In this document: positions 31,507 to 38,579 of the stretch, in pieces | How the letters are laid out: the number at the start of each line of letters is the position of its first letter | How positions within the stretch are numbered: position 1 is the stretch's first letter | Assembly: GCF_021698975.1 (NCBI RefSeq) | Contig: NZ_SSXA01000024.1 | Location: 1 to 47,381, forward strand | Length of the DNA stretch: 47,381 nucleotides | Source: Blastococcus sp. KM273128 | GTDB lineage: Bacteria; Actinomycetota; Actinomycetes; Mycobacteriales; Geodermatophilaceae | Reading direction: 5' to 3' | Notes under the pieces: model-generated | The model's database searches: none | What the model saw: only the letters and a program-made list of their open reading frames with translations | What the model was told of the DNA's origin: nothing | Program-made: the position numbers and the translations under genes

Positions 31507-31982
31507 AGGTCGACCTTCTCGTTCTCCCCGGCGTCGATCCGCTCGCCGGTGGCCTTGGCCTTCACGAAGCTGAAGGCGGTGGCCAGCCGGCCGCCCGGGC
31601 TGTCCCAGTACTCCGCGGAGTCCCCCTCGACCTTGATCAGCACGACGTCGGGGTCCTCGGGGCCGTTCGGGAACCACGCCTCGACGCCGCCGTTCCAGAG
31701 CTCCTTCTTCTTCGCGAGGTCGTCGACGACGCGCGCGGTGCCGGTGAGCGACACCCAGGTGCCGCCGGAGCCGATGCCGACGTTCACCTGGGGCTGAGCG
31801 GTGACGTGGGCGACCGGGTGGGAGCCGCGCTCGGCGTAGAACCACAGGTCGCCGTCGAACTCGACCTCCTGCAGCGTCATCGGGCGGCTGGTCAGCTTGC
31901 CGCCGGGGGCGATGGTGGTGAGGAAGCCGAAGCGCTGTCCCTTGATCAGCTCGGCGACCTTGCGGGTGTCCTCTGCGCTCAT
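31503..31982 (-). CDS. Pyridoxamine 5'-phosphate oxidase family protein (general stress 26-like)
   Basis: A 159-residue split-barrel flavin protein. Family features are ELIKGQRFGFLTTIAPGGKLTSRPM at the start, VEFDGDLWFYAERGSHP, VNVGIGSGGTWVSLTGTARVV and ELWNGGVEAWFPNGPEDPDVVLI. It matches the general stress protein 26 type that binds FMN or F420 with loose substrate range; actual activity is unknown. ATG 31982 with GCGGGGGC upstream is preferred over an in-frame start at 32018. It follows ychJ on the minus strand after a 39-bp gap and is probably cotranscribed. Confidence 0.88.
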   Translation of the reverse strand: MSAEDTRKVAELIKGQRFGFLTTIAPGGKLTSRPMTLQEVEFDGDLWFYAERGSHPVAHVTAQPQVNVGIGSGGTWVSLTGTARVVDDLAKKKELWNGGVEAWFPNGPEDPDVVLIKVEGDSAEYWDSPGGRLATAFSFVKAKATGERIDAGENEKVDL

Positions 31983-32021
31983 GCCCCCGCAGGTGCCCAC
32001 GGCGGCGGCCCGCGACACGCG

Positions 32022-32399
32022 TCAGCGGCCGTCGACGTAGCGCCAGGCGCCGTCCTCGCGGGCGAAGCGGCTGAGCTCGCGCTGCTCGCCGTCCACCCCG
32101 CCGTGCCGGTAGCGGGCGACGAACTCCACGGTCCCCTCGGCGGCGAGCAGCCCGCCGCCGGTGGTGGCGAGCACCTCCAGGCCGGTCCAGCGCACCGCGG
32201 GGTCGAGGTCGAGCGCCGGCGGCCGGGTGGTGGGGTGCCAGGTGCGCAGCAGGTAGCCGGCGTCGCCGAGGGCGAAGGCGCTGTACCGCGAGCGCATGAG
32301 CTGCTCGGCGGTCGCCGCGGGCGCCGAGCCGTCGTGGCGCGGGCCGCAGCACTCCGCGTAGGGCAGGCCGGTCCCGCAGGGGCAGCGACGAGGGGGCAC
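32022..32399 (-). CDS. YchJ family (UPF0225) SEC-C-type protein
   Basis: A 125-residue protein of the YchJ/UPF0225 family. The N-terminal zinc-binding SEC-C-like motif CPCGTGLPYAECCGP shows the cysteine pattern. The rest is a small NTF2-like alpha-beta domain (TAEQLMRSRYSAFALGDAGYLLRTWHP, then LLAAEGTVEFVARYRHGG). The function of the family is undefined. GTG 32399 fits the family start MPPRRCPCG. It lies upstream of the PPOX gene on the same strand. Confidence 0.88.
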   Translation of the reverse strand: MPPRRCPCGTGLPYAECCGPRHDGSAPAATAEQLMRSRYSAFALGDAGYLLRTWHPTTRPPALDLDPAVRWTGLEVLATTGGGLLAAEGTVEFVARYRHGGVDGEQRELSRFAREDGAWRYVDGR

Positions 32400-32502
32400 G
32401 CCCCGGATCCTGCCCGGTGCCGTCGTCCGCTCGACTCACGCCGGGCGGGCGGCTGCCGAAGACAGTCCCAGACGGCGGTGCGCGACGAGGCAGGAGGACG
32501 GC

Positions 32503-33300
32503 GTGGCGAAGGTGCTGGTGGTCGAGGACGAGGACACCACCCGGCTGATGCTCGAGCGGCGGCTGACCTGGGCGGGTCACCGGGTGCGCGCGGCGGCCTC
32601 GGCCGACGAGGCGACCGACCTGCTCGACGGGGTCTTCGCGCCCGACGTCGTCGTCACCGACATGTTCATGCCGGGCGGGAGCGGTCTCGCCCTGGCCGGG
32701 GCGTTGCGCGGGCACCCGACCTGCGGCGACGTCCCGGTCGTCTTCCTCAGCGGGCGCGCGCTGCCGGGCGACGTCGCGGCCGGCCGCCGCCTCGGGGCGA
32801 CCTACCTGCCCAAGCCGTGCACGCTCGCCGACCTGGCGGCGGCGATCGACGCGGCCACCGGCACCAGCGCCGACGAGCTCGAGGACGTGGTCCGCCGCCG
32901 GCTCGGCGACGTCGCCGGCGTCGAGGAGGAGGCCGAGCGGGCGCTCACCGCCCGGCTGCTGCGCACCTTCCTGGTCACCGCGCCGGCGAACCGCGCCGCC
33001 GTGGAGCAGGCGCTGCGGACGGCGGACGCCGCGGCGCTGGAGGCGGCGGCCCACCGCCTGGCCGGCGCGGCCGGCACGCTCGGCGCCGACGCGCTGGCCG
33101 CCGTCTGCCGGACGCTGGAGGAGCGGGCGCACGACGGCGAGCTCGACGGCGCCGACGCCACGGTCGCCGTGCTGGTCGACCAGCTCGCGCAGGTCTGCGA
33201 GGTGTTCACCGGGCTCGCCGAGGAGCTCGAGGAGGACGTGCTCGTGGAGGACGTGCCCGTGGAGGACGTGCCCGTGGAAGGCGCGGTCCCGGCGACCTGA
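32503..33300 (+). CDS. Response regulator receiver - HPt phosphotransfer protein
   Basis: A 265-residue two-domain phosphorelay protein. The receiver (1-118) has the acidic pocket VEDED near residues 7-11, phospho-acceptor Asp53 in VVTDMFMPGG, switch Ser83 in VFLSG and Lys104 in YLPKPC. The HPt domain (about 140-230) has the phospho-histidine His184 in AAAHRLAGAAGTLGA. No DNA-binding or enzymatic output is present. The C-terminus carries three VEDVP-like repeats from a 15-bp DNA repeat. AGGAGG precedes GTG 32503. No histidine kinase gene is nearby. It ends 20 bp before mftE on the same strand, though mftE has its own -10 box. Confidence 0.92.
   Translation: MAKVLVVEDEDTTRLMLERRLTWAGHRVRAAASADEATDLLDGVFAPDVVVTDMFMPGGSGLALAGALRGHPTCGDVPVVFLSGRALPGDVAAGRRLGATYLPKPCTLADLAAAIDAATGTSADELEDVVRRRLGDVAGVEEEAERALTARLLRTFLVTAPANRAAVEQALRTADAAALEAAAHRLAGAAGTLGADALAAVCRTLEERAHDGELDGADATVAVLVDQLAQVCEVFTGLAEELEEDVLVEDVPVEDVPVEGAVPAT
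33232..33276 (+). repeat. Three tandem 15-bp repeats in a coding tail
   Basis: GAGGACGTGC(T/C)CGTG is repeated exactly three times (33232-33246, 33247-33261, 33262-33276), encoding consecutive EDV(L/P)V units at the end of the REC-HPt protein. The units two and three are identical, which points to recent slippage; copy number may vary between strains. Confidence 0.85.
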
Positions 33301-33308
33301 CCGGGGCC

Positions 33309-33314
33309 TAGGGT
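33309..33314 (+). promoter_or_regulatory. -10 element for leaderless mftE transcript
   Basis: TAGGGT ends six bases before the mftE GTG, the same geometry as before the HTH-molbindin gene. mftE therefore probably has its own promoter and is not dependent on the preceding REC-HPt gene. Confidence 0.45.
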
Positions 33315-33320
33315 GCGGCG

Positions 33321-34013
33321 GTGACCTCCCTCGGCACCGCCACCTGGCCGGAGCTGCCCGAACGCCCGCTGCTGGTCGTCCCGCTGGGTGCGGTGGAGCA
33401 GCACGGCCCGCACCTGCCGCTGACGACGGACACCGCCGTCGCCACGGCGGTCGCCGACGGCGCCGTCGACCGGTTGCCCGGGGCGCTGCTGGCGCCCGCG
33501 CTGGCCTACGGGGCCAGCGGCGAGCACGAGGGCTTCCCCGGGACGGTGTCGCTGGGCACCGAGGCGCTGACCGGGCTGCTGGTCGAGTACGGGCGCTCCG
33601 CCTGCCGGTGGGCGGGGCGCGTGCTGATCGTCAACGGGCACGGCGGCAACCTCGACGCGCTGCGGACGGCGGTGCCGCGCGTGCGGGCCGAGGGCCGCGA
33701 CGTGGCGTGGTTCCCCTGCGGCTTCCCGGACGGCGACGCGCACGCCGGCCGGACCGAGACGTCGCTGATGTTGCACGTGGAACCGGATCAGGTCCGGCGG
33801 GACCGCGCCGTGACCGGCGAGACCACGCCGATCCGCGCGCTGCTACCTCGGTTGCGGGCCGAGGGCGTGCGGGCCGTCAGCCCCACCGGCGTGCTGGGCG
33901 ACCCGTCCGGCGCCGGCGCCGAGGAGGGGGCCCGGCTGCTCGACGGGCTGGTCGGCCGGCTCACCGCCGCCGTCGGCACCTGGCACGTGGACGACGCCGG
34001 GCGGCTGCGGTGA
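33321..34013 (+). CDS. mftE: MftE, creatininase-family mycofactocin peptidase
   Basis: A 230-residue metallohydrolase of the creatininase family that releases the modified Val-Tyr dipeptide (AHDP) from MftA. Metal ligands and catalytic parts are visible in VPLGAVEQHGPHLPLTTDTAVA near residues 14-35, LIVNGHGGNLDALR near 104-117, and DAHAGRTETSLMLH near 142-155. Length and motifs agree with MftE; general creatininases are slightly longer. GTG 33321 is leaderless-type. It is separated from mftC by four unrelated genes, which is unusual because mft genes are often contiguous. Confidence 0.93.
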   Translation: MTSLGTATWPELPERPLLVVPLGAVEQHGPHLPLTTDTAVATAVADGAVDRLPGALLAPALAYGASGEHEGFPGTVSLGTEALTGLLVEYGRSACRWAGRVLIVNGHGGNLDALRTAVPRVRAEGRDVAWFPCGFPDGDAHAGRTETSLMLHVEPDQVRRDRAVTGETTPIRALLPRLRAEGVRAVSPTGVLGDPSGAGAEEGARLLDGLVGRLTAAVGTWHVDDAGRLR

Positions 34014-34025
34014 GCCGCTGAGCGC

Positions 34026-35027
34026 CTAGTCCAGCGCGTCGGCGAACTGCGGGACGGTCGCGTCGATGGCGTACAGCAGCCCCGGGGCCGAGGCGCTGGA
34101 GAACGCGTTCAGCACCGTGAGGTCGTCCAGGACGACGGCGCGCCCCTCCTGGACGGCGGGCAGCGCCTGCCACAGCGGGTTGCCGGTGAACTCCGAGGCC
34201 TCCACGAAGATCGGGAAGACCACCGTGAGCTCGGCGTCGAGCAGCGACAGCTGCTCCTCGCTGACCGGCACGAAGAAGTTCTCGGTCGCCAGCGCCTCGA
34301 TCTCGGCCTTGTTCTCGAAGCCGAGCTGCTCCATGAACTGCACGCGGGAGTCGCCGCTCACGTAGGCGCCGAAGCCCTCGGAGGTGTAGGCGCCGACGGC
34401 GACCTCGGTGCCGTCGAACTCGGGGTGCTCTGCGGCGGCCTCGGTGAACGCCTGCTCCACCTCCGCGGCGAGCTCGTCGGCCTCCTCGTCCCGGCCCAGC
34501 GCCTGGCCGACCATCTCCAGCTGCTGCTGCCAGGTGGTCTGGTACGGGCCCACGCCCGCGGGCGGGCCGATCGTGGGGGCGATCTGGCTCAGCAGCTCGT
34601 AGCGGTCCTGCTCACCGGAGGAGCGGGTGTCCAGGATCAGGTCGGGCTCCAGGGCGGCGATCGCCTCGAAGCTGGGCTCGAGGGTCTCGATGAGCACCGG
34701 CGGCTCCTCGTAGCCCTGCTCGACCCAGTCGCCGAGGCCGTCGTCGCCGCCGACGGCGAGCCAGTCGCTCGCGCCGACCGGCTCCACGCCCAGGGCGAGC
34801 GCCGTCTCGGCGTCGGACCAGCCCAGCGCGACCACGCGGGTGGGCTCCTCATCCACCGTGACGTCGCCGAAGGCGGTCTCCACCGTGACGGGGAAGCCCG
34901 TCGACGACGGGCCGCCGGCCGCCTCGCTCCCGGCCGGGGCAGGCTCGTCGCCGGCGCCGCAGCCGGTGACGACGAGGGCGGTGGCCGCGAGCGCGGCGGC
35001 GCCCCGGAGGGCTGGGCGGACGAACAT
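34026..35027 (-). CDS. Iron-siderophore ABC transporter substrate-binding lipoprotein
   Basis: A 333-residue FecB/FepB-type receptor. The signal peptide ends ALVVTGC, with a lipid-anchored Cys near residue 22, then a Gly/Ala/Pro linker. The class III binding fold begins TVETAFGDVTVDEEPTRVVALGWSDAE (helix-linked bi-lobed type) with EPDLILDTRSSGEQDRYELL in the middle and LWQALPAVQEGRAVVLDDL at the end. ATG 35027 has GGAGGAG upstream. A near-consensus iron box lies 18-36 bp before the start, so expression should rise under iron starvation. No permease or ATPase genes accompany it in the window. Confidence 0.93.
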   Translation of the reverse strand: MFVRPALRGAAALAATALVVTGCGAGDEPAPAGSEAAGGPSSTGFPVTVETAFGDVTVDEEPTRVVALGWSDAETALALGVEPVGASDWLAVGGDDGLGDWVEQGYEEPPVLIETLEPSFEAIAALEPDLILDTRSSGEQDRYELLSQIAPTIGPPAGVGPYQTTWQQQLEMVGQALGRDEEADELAAEVEQAFTEAAAEHPEFDGTEVAVGAYTSEGFGAYVSGDSRVQFMEQLGFENKAEIEALATENFFVPVSEEQLSLLDAELTVVFPIFVEASEFTGNPLWQALPAVQEGRAVVLDDLTVLNAFSSASAPGLLYAIDATVPQFADALD

Positions 35028-35044
35028 GGGAACTCCTCCGACGG

Positions 35045-35063
35045 TCAGGTAAGGGTGACCTAA
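35045..35063 (-). promoter_or_regulatory. Iron box (IdeR/DtxR-type operator)
   Basis: TCAGGTAAGGGTGACCTAA matches the actinobacterial iron-box consensus TTAGGTTAGGCTAACCTAA at 15 of 19 positions and is palindromic. It sits just upstream of the siderophore-binding lipoprotein start, the expected position for iron-dependent repression. The cysteine hydrolase gene on the other side starts 92 bp away. Confidence 0.8.
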
Positions 35064-35155
35064 GCACACGGATCCGGCAATCCGGTGCCCGGGGCCCGAT
35101 CGCTACTGTCGGGGACCCCGCGGGCAGCGGGCGGGAGGGCACGAGGAGAGCGGGC

Positions 35156-35710
35156 ATGGACGGCGTGAGCGCGGGCCACGAGGGCTGGCTGGTCGTGGTC
35201 GACCTGCAGCACGTGTTCGGCGAGGAGGACTCGCCCTGGACCGCCCCGCGGTTCGAGGAGGTCCGCCCGCGCATCCGCCGGCTGGTCGCCGCCTTCGGCG
35301 AGCGCGTCGTCTGGACCCGCTTCGTCGCCCCCGCGGAGCCGACCGGGGCGTGGAAGGAGTACTACGCGCAGTACGACTTCGCCCTGCAGCCGCCCGACGC
35401 GCACTGCTACCAGCTCGTCGAGGACCCGGGCGGCCACCCGGTCGTCGACGCCACCACGTTCGGCAAGTGGGGGCCGGAGCTGGCCGCGGTGGTCGGGGAG
35501 GGTCCGATCACCGTCGCCGGGGTCGCCACCGACTGCTGCGTCGTCTCCACCGTCCTGCCGGCCGCCGACGCCGGCGTGCACGTGCGCGTCGTCACCGACG
35601 CGTGCGCCGGGGCGGGCGACGAGGAGCACGAGCGGGCGCTGCAGGTGATGGCCGGCTACGCCCCGCTGGTCTCCTTCGCGACGACCGACGAGGTCCTGGC
35701 GGACGGGTGA
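35156..35710 (+). CDS. Isochorismatase-like cysteine hydrolase coupled to mftF
   Basis: A 184-residue cysteine hydrolase of the isochorismatase/nicotinamidase superfamily. The catalytic triad reads as Asp16 in LVVVDLQ, Lys104 in TTFGKWGPE and Cys128 in GVATDCCVV. The substrate is unknown; relatives hydrolyse amides such as nicotinamide, peroxyureidoacrylate or N-carbamoyl compounds. GAGGAGAG precedes ATG 35156. Its stop overlaps the mftF GTG by four bases, so the two proteins are translationally coupled. That makes an accessory role in mycofactocin metabolism possible but unproven. Confidence 0.88.
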   Translation: MDGVSAGHEGWLVVVDLQHVFGEEDSPWTAPRFEEVRPRIRRLVAAFGERVVWTRFVAPAEPTGAWKEYYAQYDFALQPPDAHCYQLVEDPGGHPVVDATTFGKWGPELAAVVGEGPITVAGVATDCCVVSTVLPAADAGVHVRVVTDACAGAGDEEHERALQVMAGYAPLVSFATTDEVLADG

Positions 35711-37116
35711 TCCCCGCCCCGCCCGGGAGCCGGCTCCCCGACGGCTTCGCCGTCGCGCTGGACCCGCGCACCCGCCGCCGCGACGGCGGCAGCACCCTGC
35801 TCGGCGGGTCGCCGCTGCGCCTGGTGCGGCTCGCCCCCCGCGCGGCACGGCTGCTGGCCGCCGACCGCCTGGTGGTCGCCGAGCCGGCCGGCGCCGAGCT
35901 CGCCGGGCGCCTGCTCGACGCGGGCCTGGCCCACCCGGACCTGCCCGCGGACCCCGACCCGGCCGGGGTCACCGTTGTCGTCCCCGTGAAGGACCGCCCG
36001 GAGGGGCTGGCCCGCCTGCTGGCGGCGCTGCGCGCCGACCCGGCGACCGCGGACCTGCCGGTCGTCGTCGTCGACGACGGCTCCGCGGTGCCGGTCACGG
36101 CGCCCCAGGGCGTCCGGGTGCTGCGGCACCCGGCCGCGCGGGGGCCGGCCGCCGCCCGAAACGCCGGGCTGGCGGTGGCGACGACGGAGCTCGTCGCCTT
36201 CCTCGACTCCGACTGCGTGCCGCTGCCGGGGTGGCTGGCCCGGCTCCGCCCCCACCTGGCCGACCCGCGGGTGGCCGTGGCCGGCCCGCGGATCGTGCCG
36301 CTGGCCGGCGCGGCGCGCGGCTGGACGAGCCCCTACGAGGAGGTCGCGGGCGCCCTGGACATGGGCCCGCAGCCGGCGCCGGTGCGGCCGATGTCGGCGG
36401 TCCCCTACCTGCCGAGCGCGGCGCTGCTGGTGCGCCGGGCGGCGCTGGGGGAGGGGTTCGACGAGGCGATGCGGGTCGCCGAGGACGTCGACCTGGTCTG
36501 GCGGCTGACCGCCGCGGGCTGGCGGGTGCGGTACGAGCCGGCGGCCGCCGTCGCGCACGAGCACCCGGCGCGCACCGCCGGGTGGCTGCGCCGCCGCGCC
36601 TTCTACGGCACCGGCGCCGCGCTGCTGGCCGCCCGGCACGGCCCCGCCGTCTCGCCGCTGGTGATCGCCCCGGAGACGGCGGCCACCTGGGCGCTGCTGG
36701 TGGCGGGCGGCCGGTGGGGCCGGGTGGCCGGCGTCGGGCTGCTCGGCTGGACCACCGCCCGCCTCGCCCGCCGGCTGGCCCGCCCGGGGGAACCCGTCCC
36801 GGCCGCGCTCGCCGCCGGCCTGGTGGCGCGGGGCCTGGCGGCCTCGGGGCAGGCGCTGGCCCGGTCGGTGACCCGGCACCACTGGCCGCTGGCCGCGGCG
36901 GTGGCCGTGGGCTCGCGCCGGGCCCGCCGGGGGGTGCTCGCCGTCGCCGTGGGGGATGCGCTCGTGGGCTGGTGGCCGCACCGGCGGCGGATCGGACCGG
37001 TCCGCCACGGCCTGGCCCGGCGGCTGGACGACCTCGCCTACGGCGCCGGGCTGTGGGCCGGCGCGGTGCGGGCCCGCGACCTCCGGGCCCTGCTGCCGGT
37101 GCGCCCGCCCCGCTGA
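35707..37116 (+). CDS. mftF: MftF, mycofactocin glycosyltransferase
   Basis: A 469-residue GT-A (GT2) family enzyme that adds a beta-1,4-linked oligoglucan to (pre-)mycofactocin. The first 80 residues (LDPRTRRRDGGSTLLGGSPLRLVRL) are the MftF-specific N-terminal part. The GT domain shows VTVVVPVKDRPEGLARLL near residue 80, the nucleotide-sugar site VVVDDGSAVPV near 123, the metal site LDSDCVPLPG near 166 and MRVAEDVDLVWRLTAAGW near 256. A C-terminal part of hydrophobic and Arg-rich segments follows and could associate with the membrane. GTG 35707 overlaps the hydrolase stop. It is the last mft gene seen; no mftG is in the window. Confidence 0.94.
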   Translation: MIPAPPGSRLPDGFAVALDPRTRRRDGGSTLLGGSPLRLVRLAPRAARLLAADRLVVAEPAGAELAGRLLDAGLAHPDLPADPDPAGVTVVVPVKDRPEGLARLLAALRADPATADLPVVVVDDGSAVPVTAPQGVRVLRHPAARGPAAARNAGLAVATTELVAFLDSDCVPLPGWLARLRPHLADPRVAVAGPRIVPLAGAARGWTSPYEEVAGALDMGPQPAPVRPMSAVPYLPSAALLVRRAALGEGFDEAMRVAEDVDLVWRLTAAGWRVRYEPAAAVAHEHPARTAGWLRRRAFYGTGAALLAARHGPAVSPLVIAPETAATWALLVAGGRWGRVAGVGLLGWTTARLARRLARPGEPVPAALAAGLVARGLAASGQALARSVTRHHWPLAAAVAVGSRRARRGVLAVAVGDALVGWWPHRRRIGPVRHGLARRLDDLAYGAGLWAGAVRARDLRALLPVRPPR

Positions 37117-37223
37117 CGAGATGCGCGGGTGCCGGAATGCCCGGCGGTCCCGGCGCCTTGGAGGGGGTCGTACTGCGGTCCGACCAGCGTGGGTCCCGCT
37201 CAGCACCGATCGACGGGGGACCC

Positions 37224-38495
37224 GTGACCATCACCCAGGACCGCACCGCGCCCGCGGCGGCCGCACCGGCACCCGCACCCGCCCGCCCCGGTGCCGCGCG
37301 CACCGCGCTGACCCTGGGCGCGTTCGTCGCCCTCGGTCCGCTGACCATCGACATGTACCTGCCGGCGCTGCCGAGCATCACCGACGACCTGCTGACGACG
37401 TCGGCCACGGTGCAGCTCACGCTCACCGGCACGCTCGTCGGCCTGGCCCTCGGCCAGCTGGTCATCGGCCCGCTGTCGGACGCCTGGGGAAGGCGCCGCC
37501 CGCTGATCGCCGGGACGGCGCTGCACGTGCTGGCCTCGCTGCTGGTGCTGGTCGCCCCCACGATCGCCGTGCTCGGCGGGCTGCGCTTCCTGCAGGGCGT
37601 CGGCGCCGCCGCGGGCTCGGTCATCGCGCTGGCCGTGGTGCGCGACCTCTACGACGGCCGGGCCGCGGCGACGATGCTCTCCCGCCTGTTCCTGGTGCTC
37701 GGCGCCGCGCCGGTGCTGGCGCCCACCCTCGGCGGGGAGCTGCTGCGCTTCACCAGCTGGCGCGGCGTCTTCGCCGCCCTCGCCGCCTACGGGCTGGTGA
37801 TGGTGGTCGTCGGGTGGCTGACGCTGCGCGAGACGCTGCCGCCGGAGCGGCGGAGCAGCAACGGGGTGCGCGGCACGCTGCGCATCTACCGCGGCCTGCT
37901 GCACGACCGGGTCTACGTCGGGCTGGTGCTCGTCGCCGGCCTGACCATGGCGGGCCTGTTCAGCTACGTGTCGGGGTCCTCCTTCGTCTACCAGGAGGAG
38001 TTCGGCCTCGACGAGCAGCAGTTCGGCCTGCTGTTCGGCGCCGGGGCGTTCTGGCTCATCGCGGCCACCCAGCTCAACCCCCTCCTGCTGCGCCGCTGGT
38101 CCCCGCAGCGGCTGCTCGTCGCCGGCACGGTGCTCGGCGCGCTCGCCGGGGCGGCGCTGGTCGGCCTCGCCGGCACCGGCACCGGCGGCCTCCCCGCGGT
38201 CACCGGCGCGCTGTGGGTCGTGCTGTTCGCCTGCGGTCTGGCGCTGCCCAACGCCCCCGCGCTGGCGCTCTCCCGGCACGGCGAGGCCGCCGGCAGCGCC
38301 GCCGCCCTGCTCGGCGCGGTCCAGTTCGGCGTCGGCGCCGTCGTCTCCCCGGTGGTGGGCCTGCTGGGCAACGACTCGACGGCGGTCGGCCTGGTGGTCG
38401 TCGCGGCGCTGGCGCTGGCGCTGGTCGTCCTGGGGACGGTCGTGCGGCCCTGGCAGCTGCCGACCGGCGACGGGGCGGCGGCCGCCGCGCGCTGA
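37224..38495 (+). CDS. Bcr/CflA-type MFS drug transporter
   Basis: A 423-residue major facilitator of the Bcr/CflA drug-resistance subfamily with about twelve spans. Signatures are TIDMYLPALPSITDDL near residue 35, the loop GPLSDAWGRRRPLI near 80, and the span 4-5 motif LRFLQGVGAAAGSVIALAVVRDLY. These pumps export small hydrophobic drugs or other metabolites. GTG 37224 is followed by a Pro/Ala-rich cytoplasmic tail; the ribosome site is a weak GGGGG. It follows mftF after 107 bp with no strong terminator between, so readthrough is possible. Confidence 0.9.
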   Translation: MTITQDRTAPAAAAPAPAPARPGAARTALTLGAFVALGPLTIDMYLPALPSITDDLLTTSATVQLTLTGTLVGLALGQLVIGPLSDAWGRRRPLIAGTALHVLASLLVLVAPTIAVLGGLRFLQGVGAAAGSVIALAVVRDLYDGRAAATMLSRLFLVLGAAPVLAPTLGGELLRFTSWRGVFAALAAYGLVMVVVGWLTLRETLPPERRSSNGVRGTLRIYRGLLHDRVYVGLVLVAGLTMAGLFSYVSGSSFVYQEEFGLDEQQFGLLFGAGAFWLIAATQLNPLLLRRWSPQRLLVAGTVLGALAGAALVGLAGTGTGGLPAVTGALWVVLFACGLALPNAPALALSRHGEAAGSAAALLGAVQFGVGAVVSPVVGLLGNDSTAVGLVVVAALALALVVLGTVVRPWQLPTGDGAAAAAR

Positions 38496-38549
38496 CCCGC
38501 AGCCGCCGCTCTGGTGGAAATTGCCGGTAGCGGCCACGATGGCCGGGAG

Positions 38550-38579
38550 ATGAGCGACTCCCCGTGGCCCGGCCGTTGA
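38550..38579 (+). other. Possible 9-codon upstream ORF overlapping the GAF regulator start
   Basis: ATG 38550 opens a nine-codon frame (MSDSPWPGR, then TGA) that overlaps the GTG 38564 start of the GAF regulator in another frame. Translation of one should influence the other. It may be only a chance ATG, since its ribosome site is very close. Confidence 0.3.

Noticed and set aside
29425..33132. A very long open frame (over 1200 codons) on the minus strand across mftC, GGDEF-EAL and REC-HPt genes
   Set aside because: Its residues are Arg/Gly/Ala/Pro/His-rich without domains, and it is antisense to well-recognised genes. It is a product of high-GC codon positions, as are many other shadow frames here.
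33321..34013. Calling the creatininase-like gene a creatinine amidohydrolase
   Set aside because: The mycofactocin context and the 230-residue length favour MftE; no creatine or sarcosine pathway genes are nearby.
35066..35090. A fourth GGCAC-type palindrome near the siderophore gene
   Set aside because: The bases read CCGGCAATCCGGTGCCC, whose half-site spacing and left arm do not match the mft motif.
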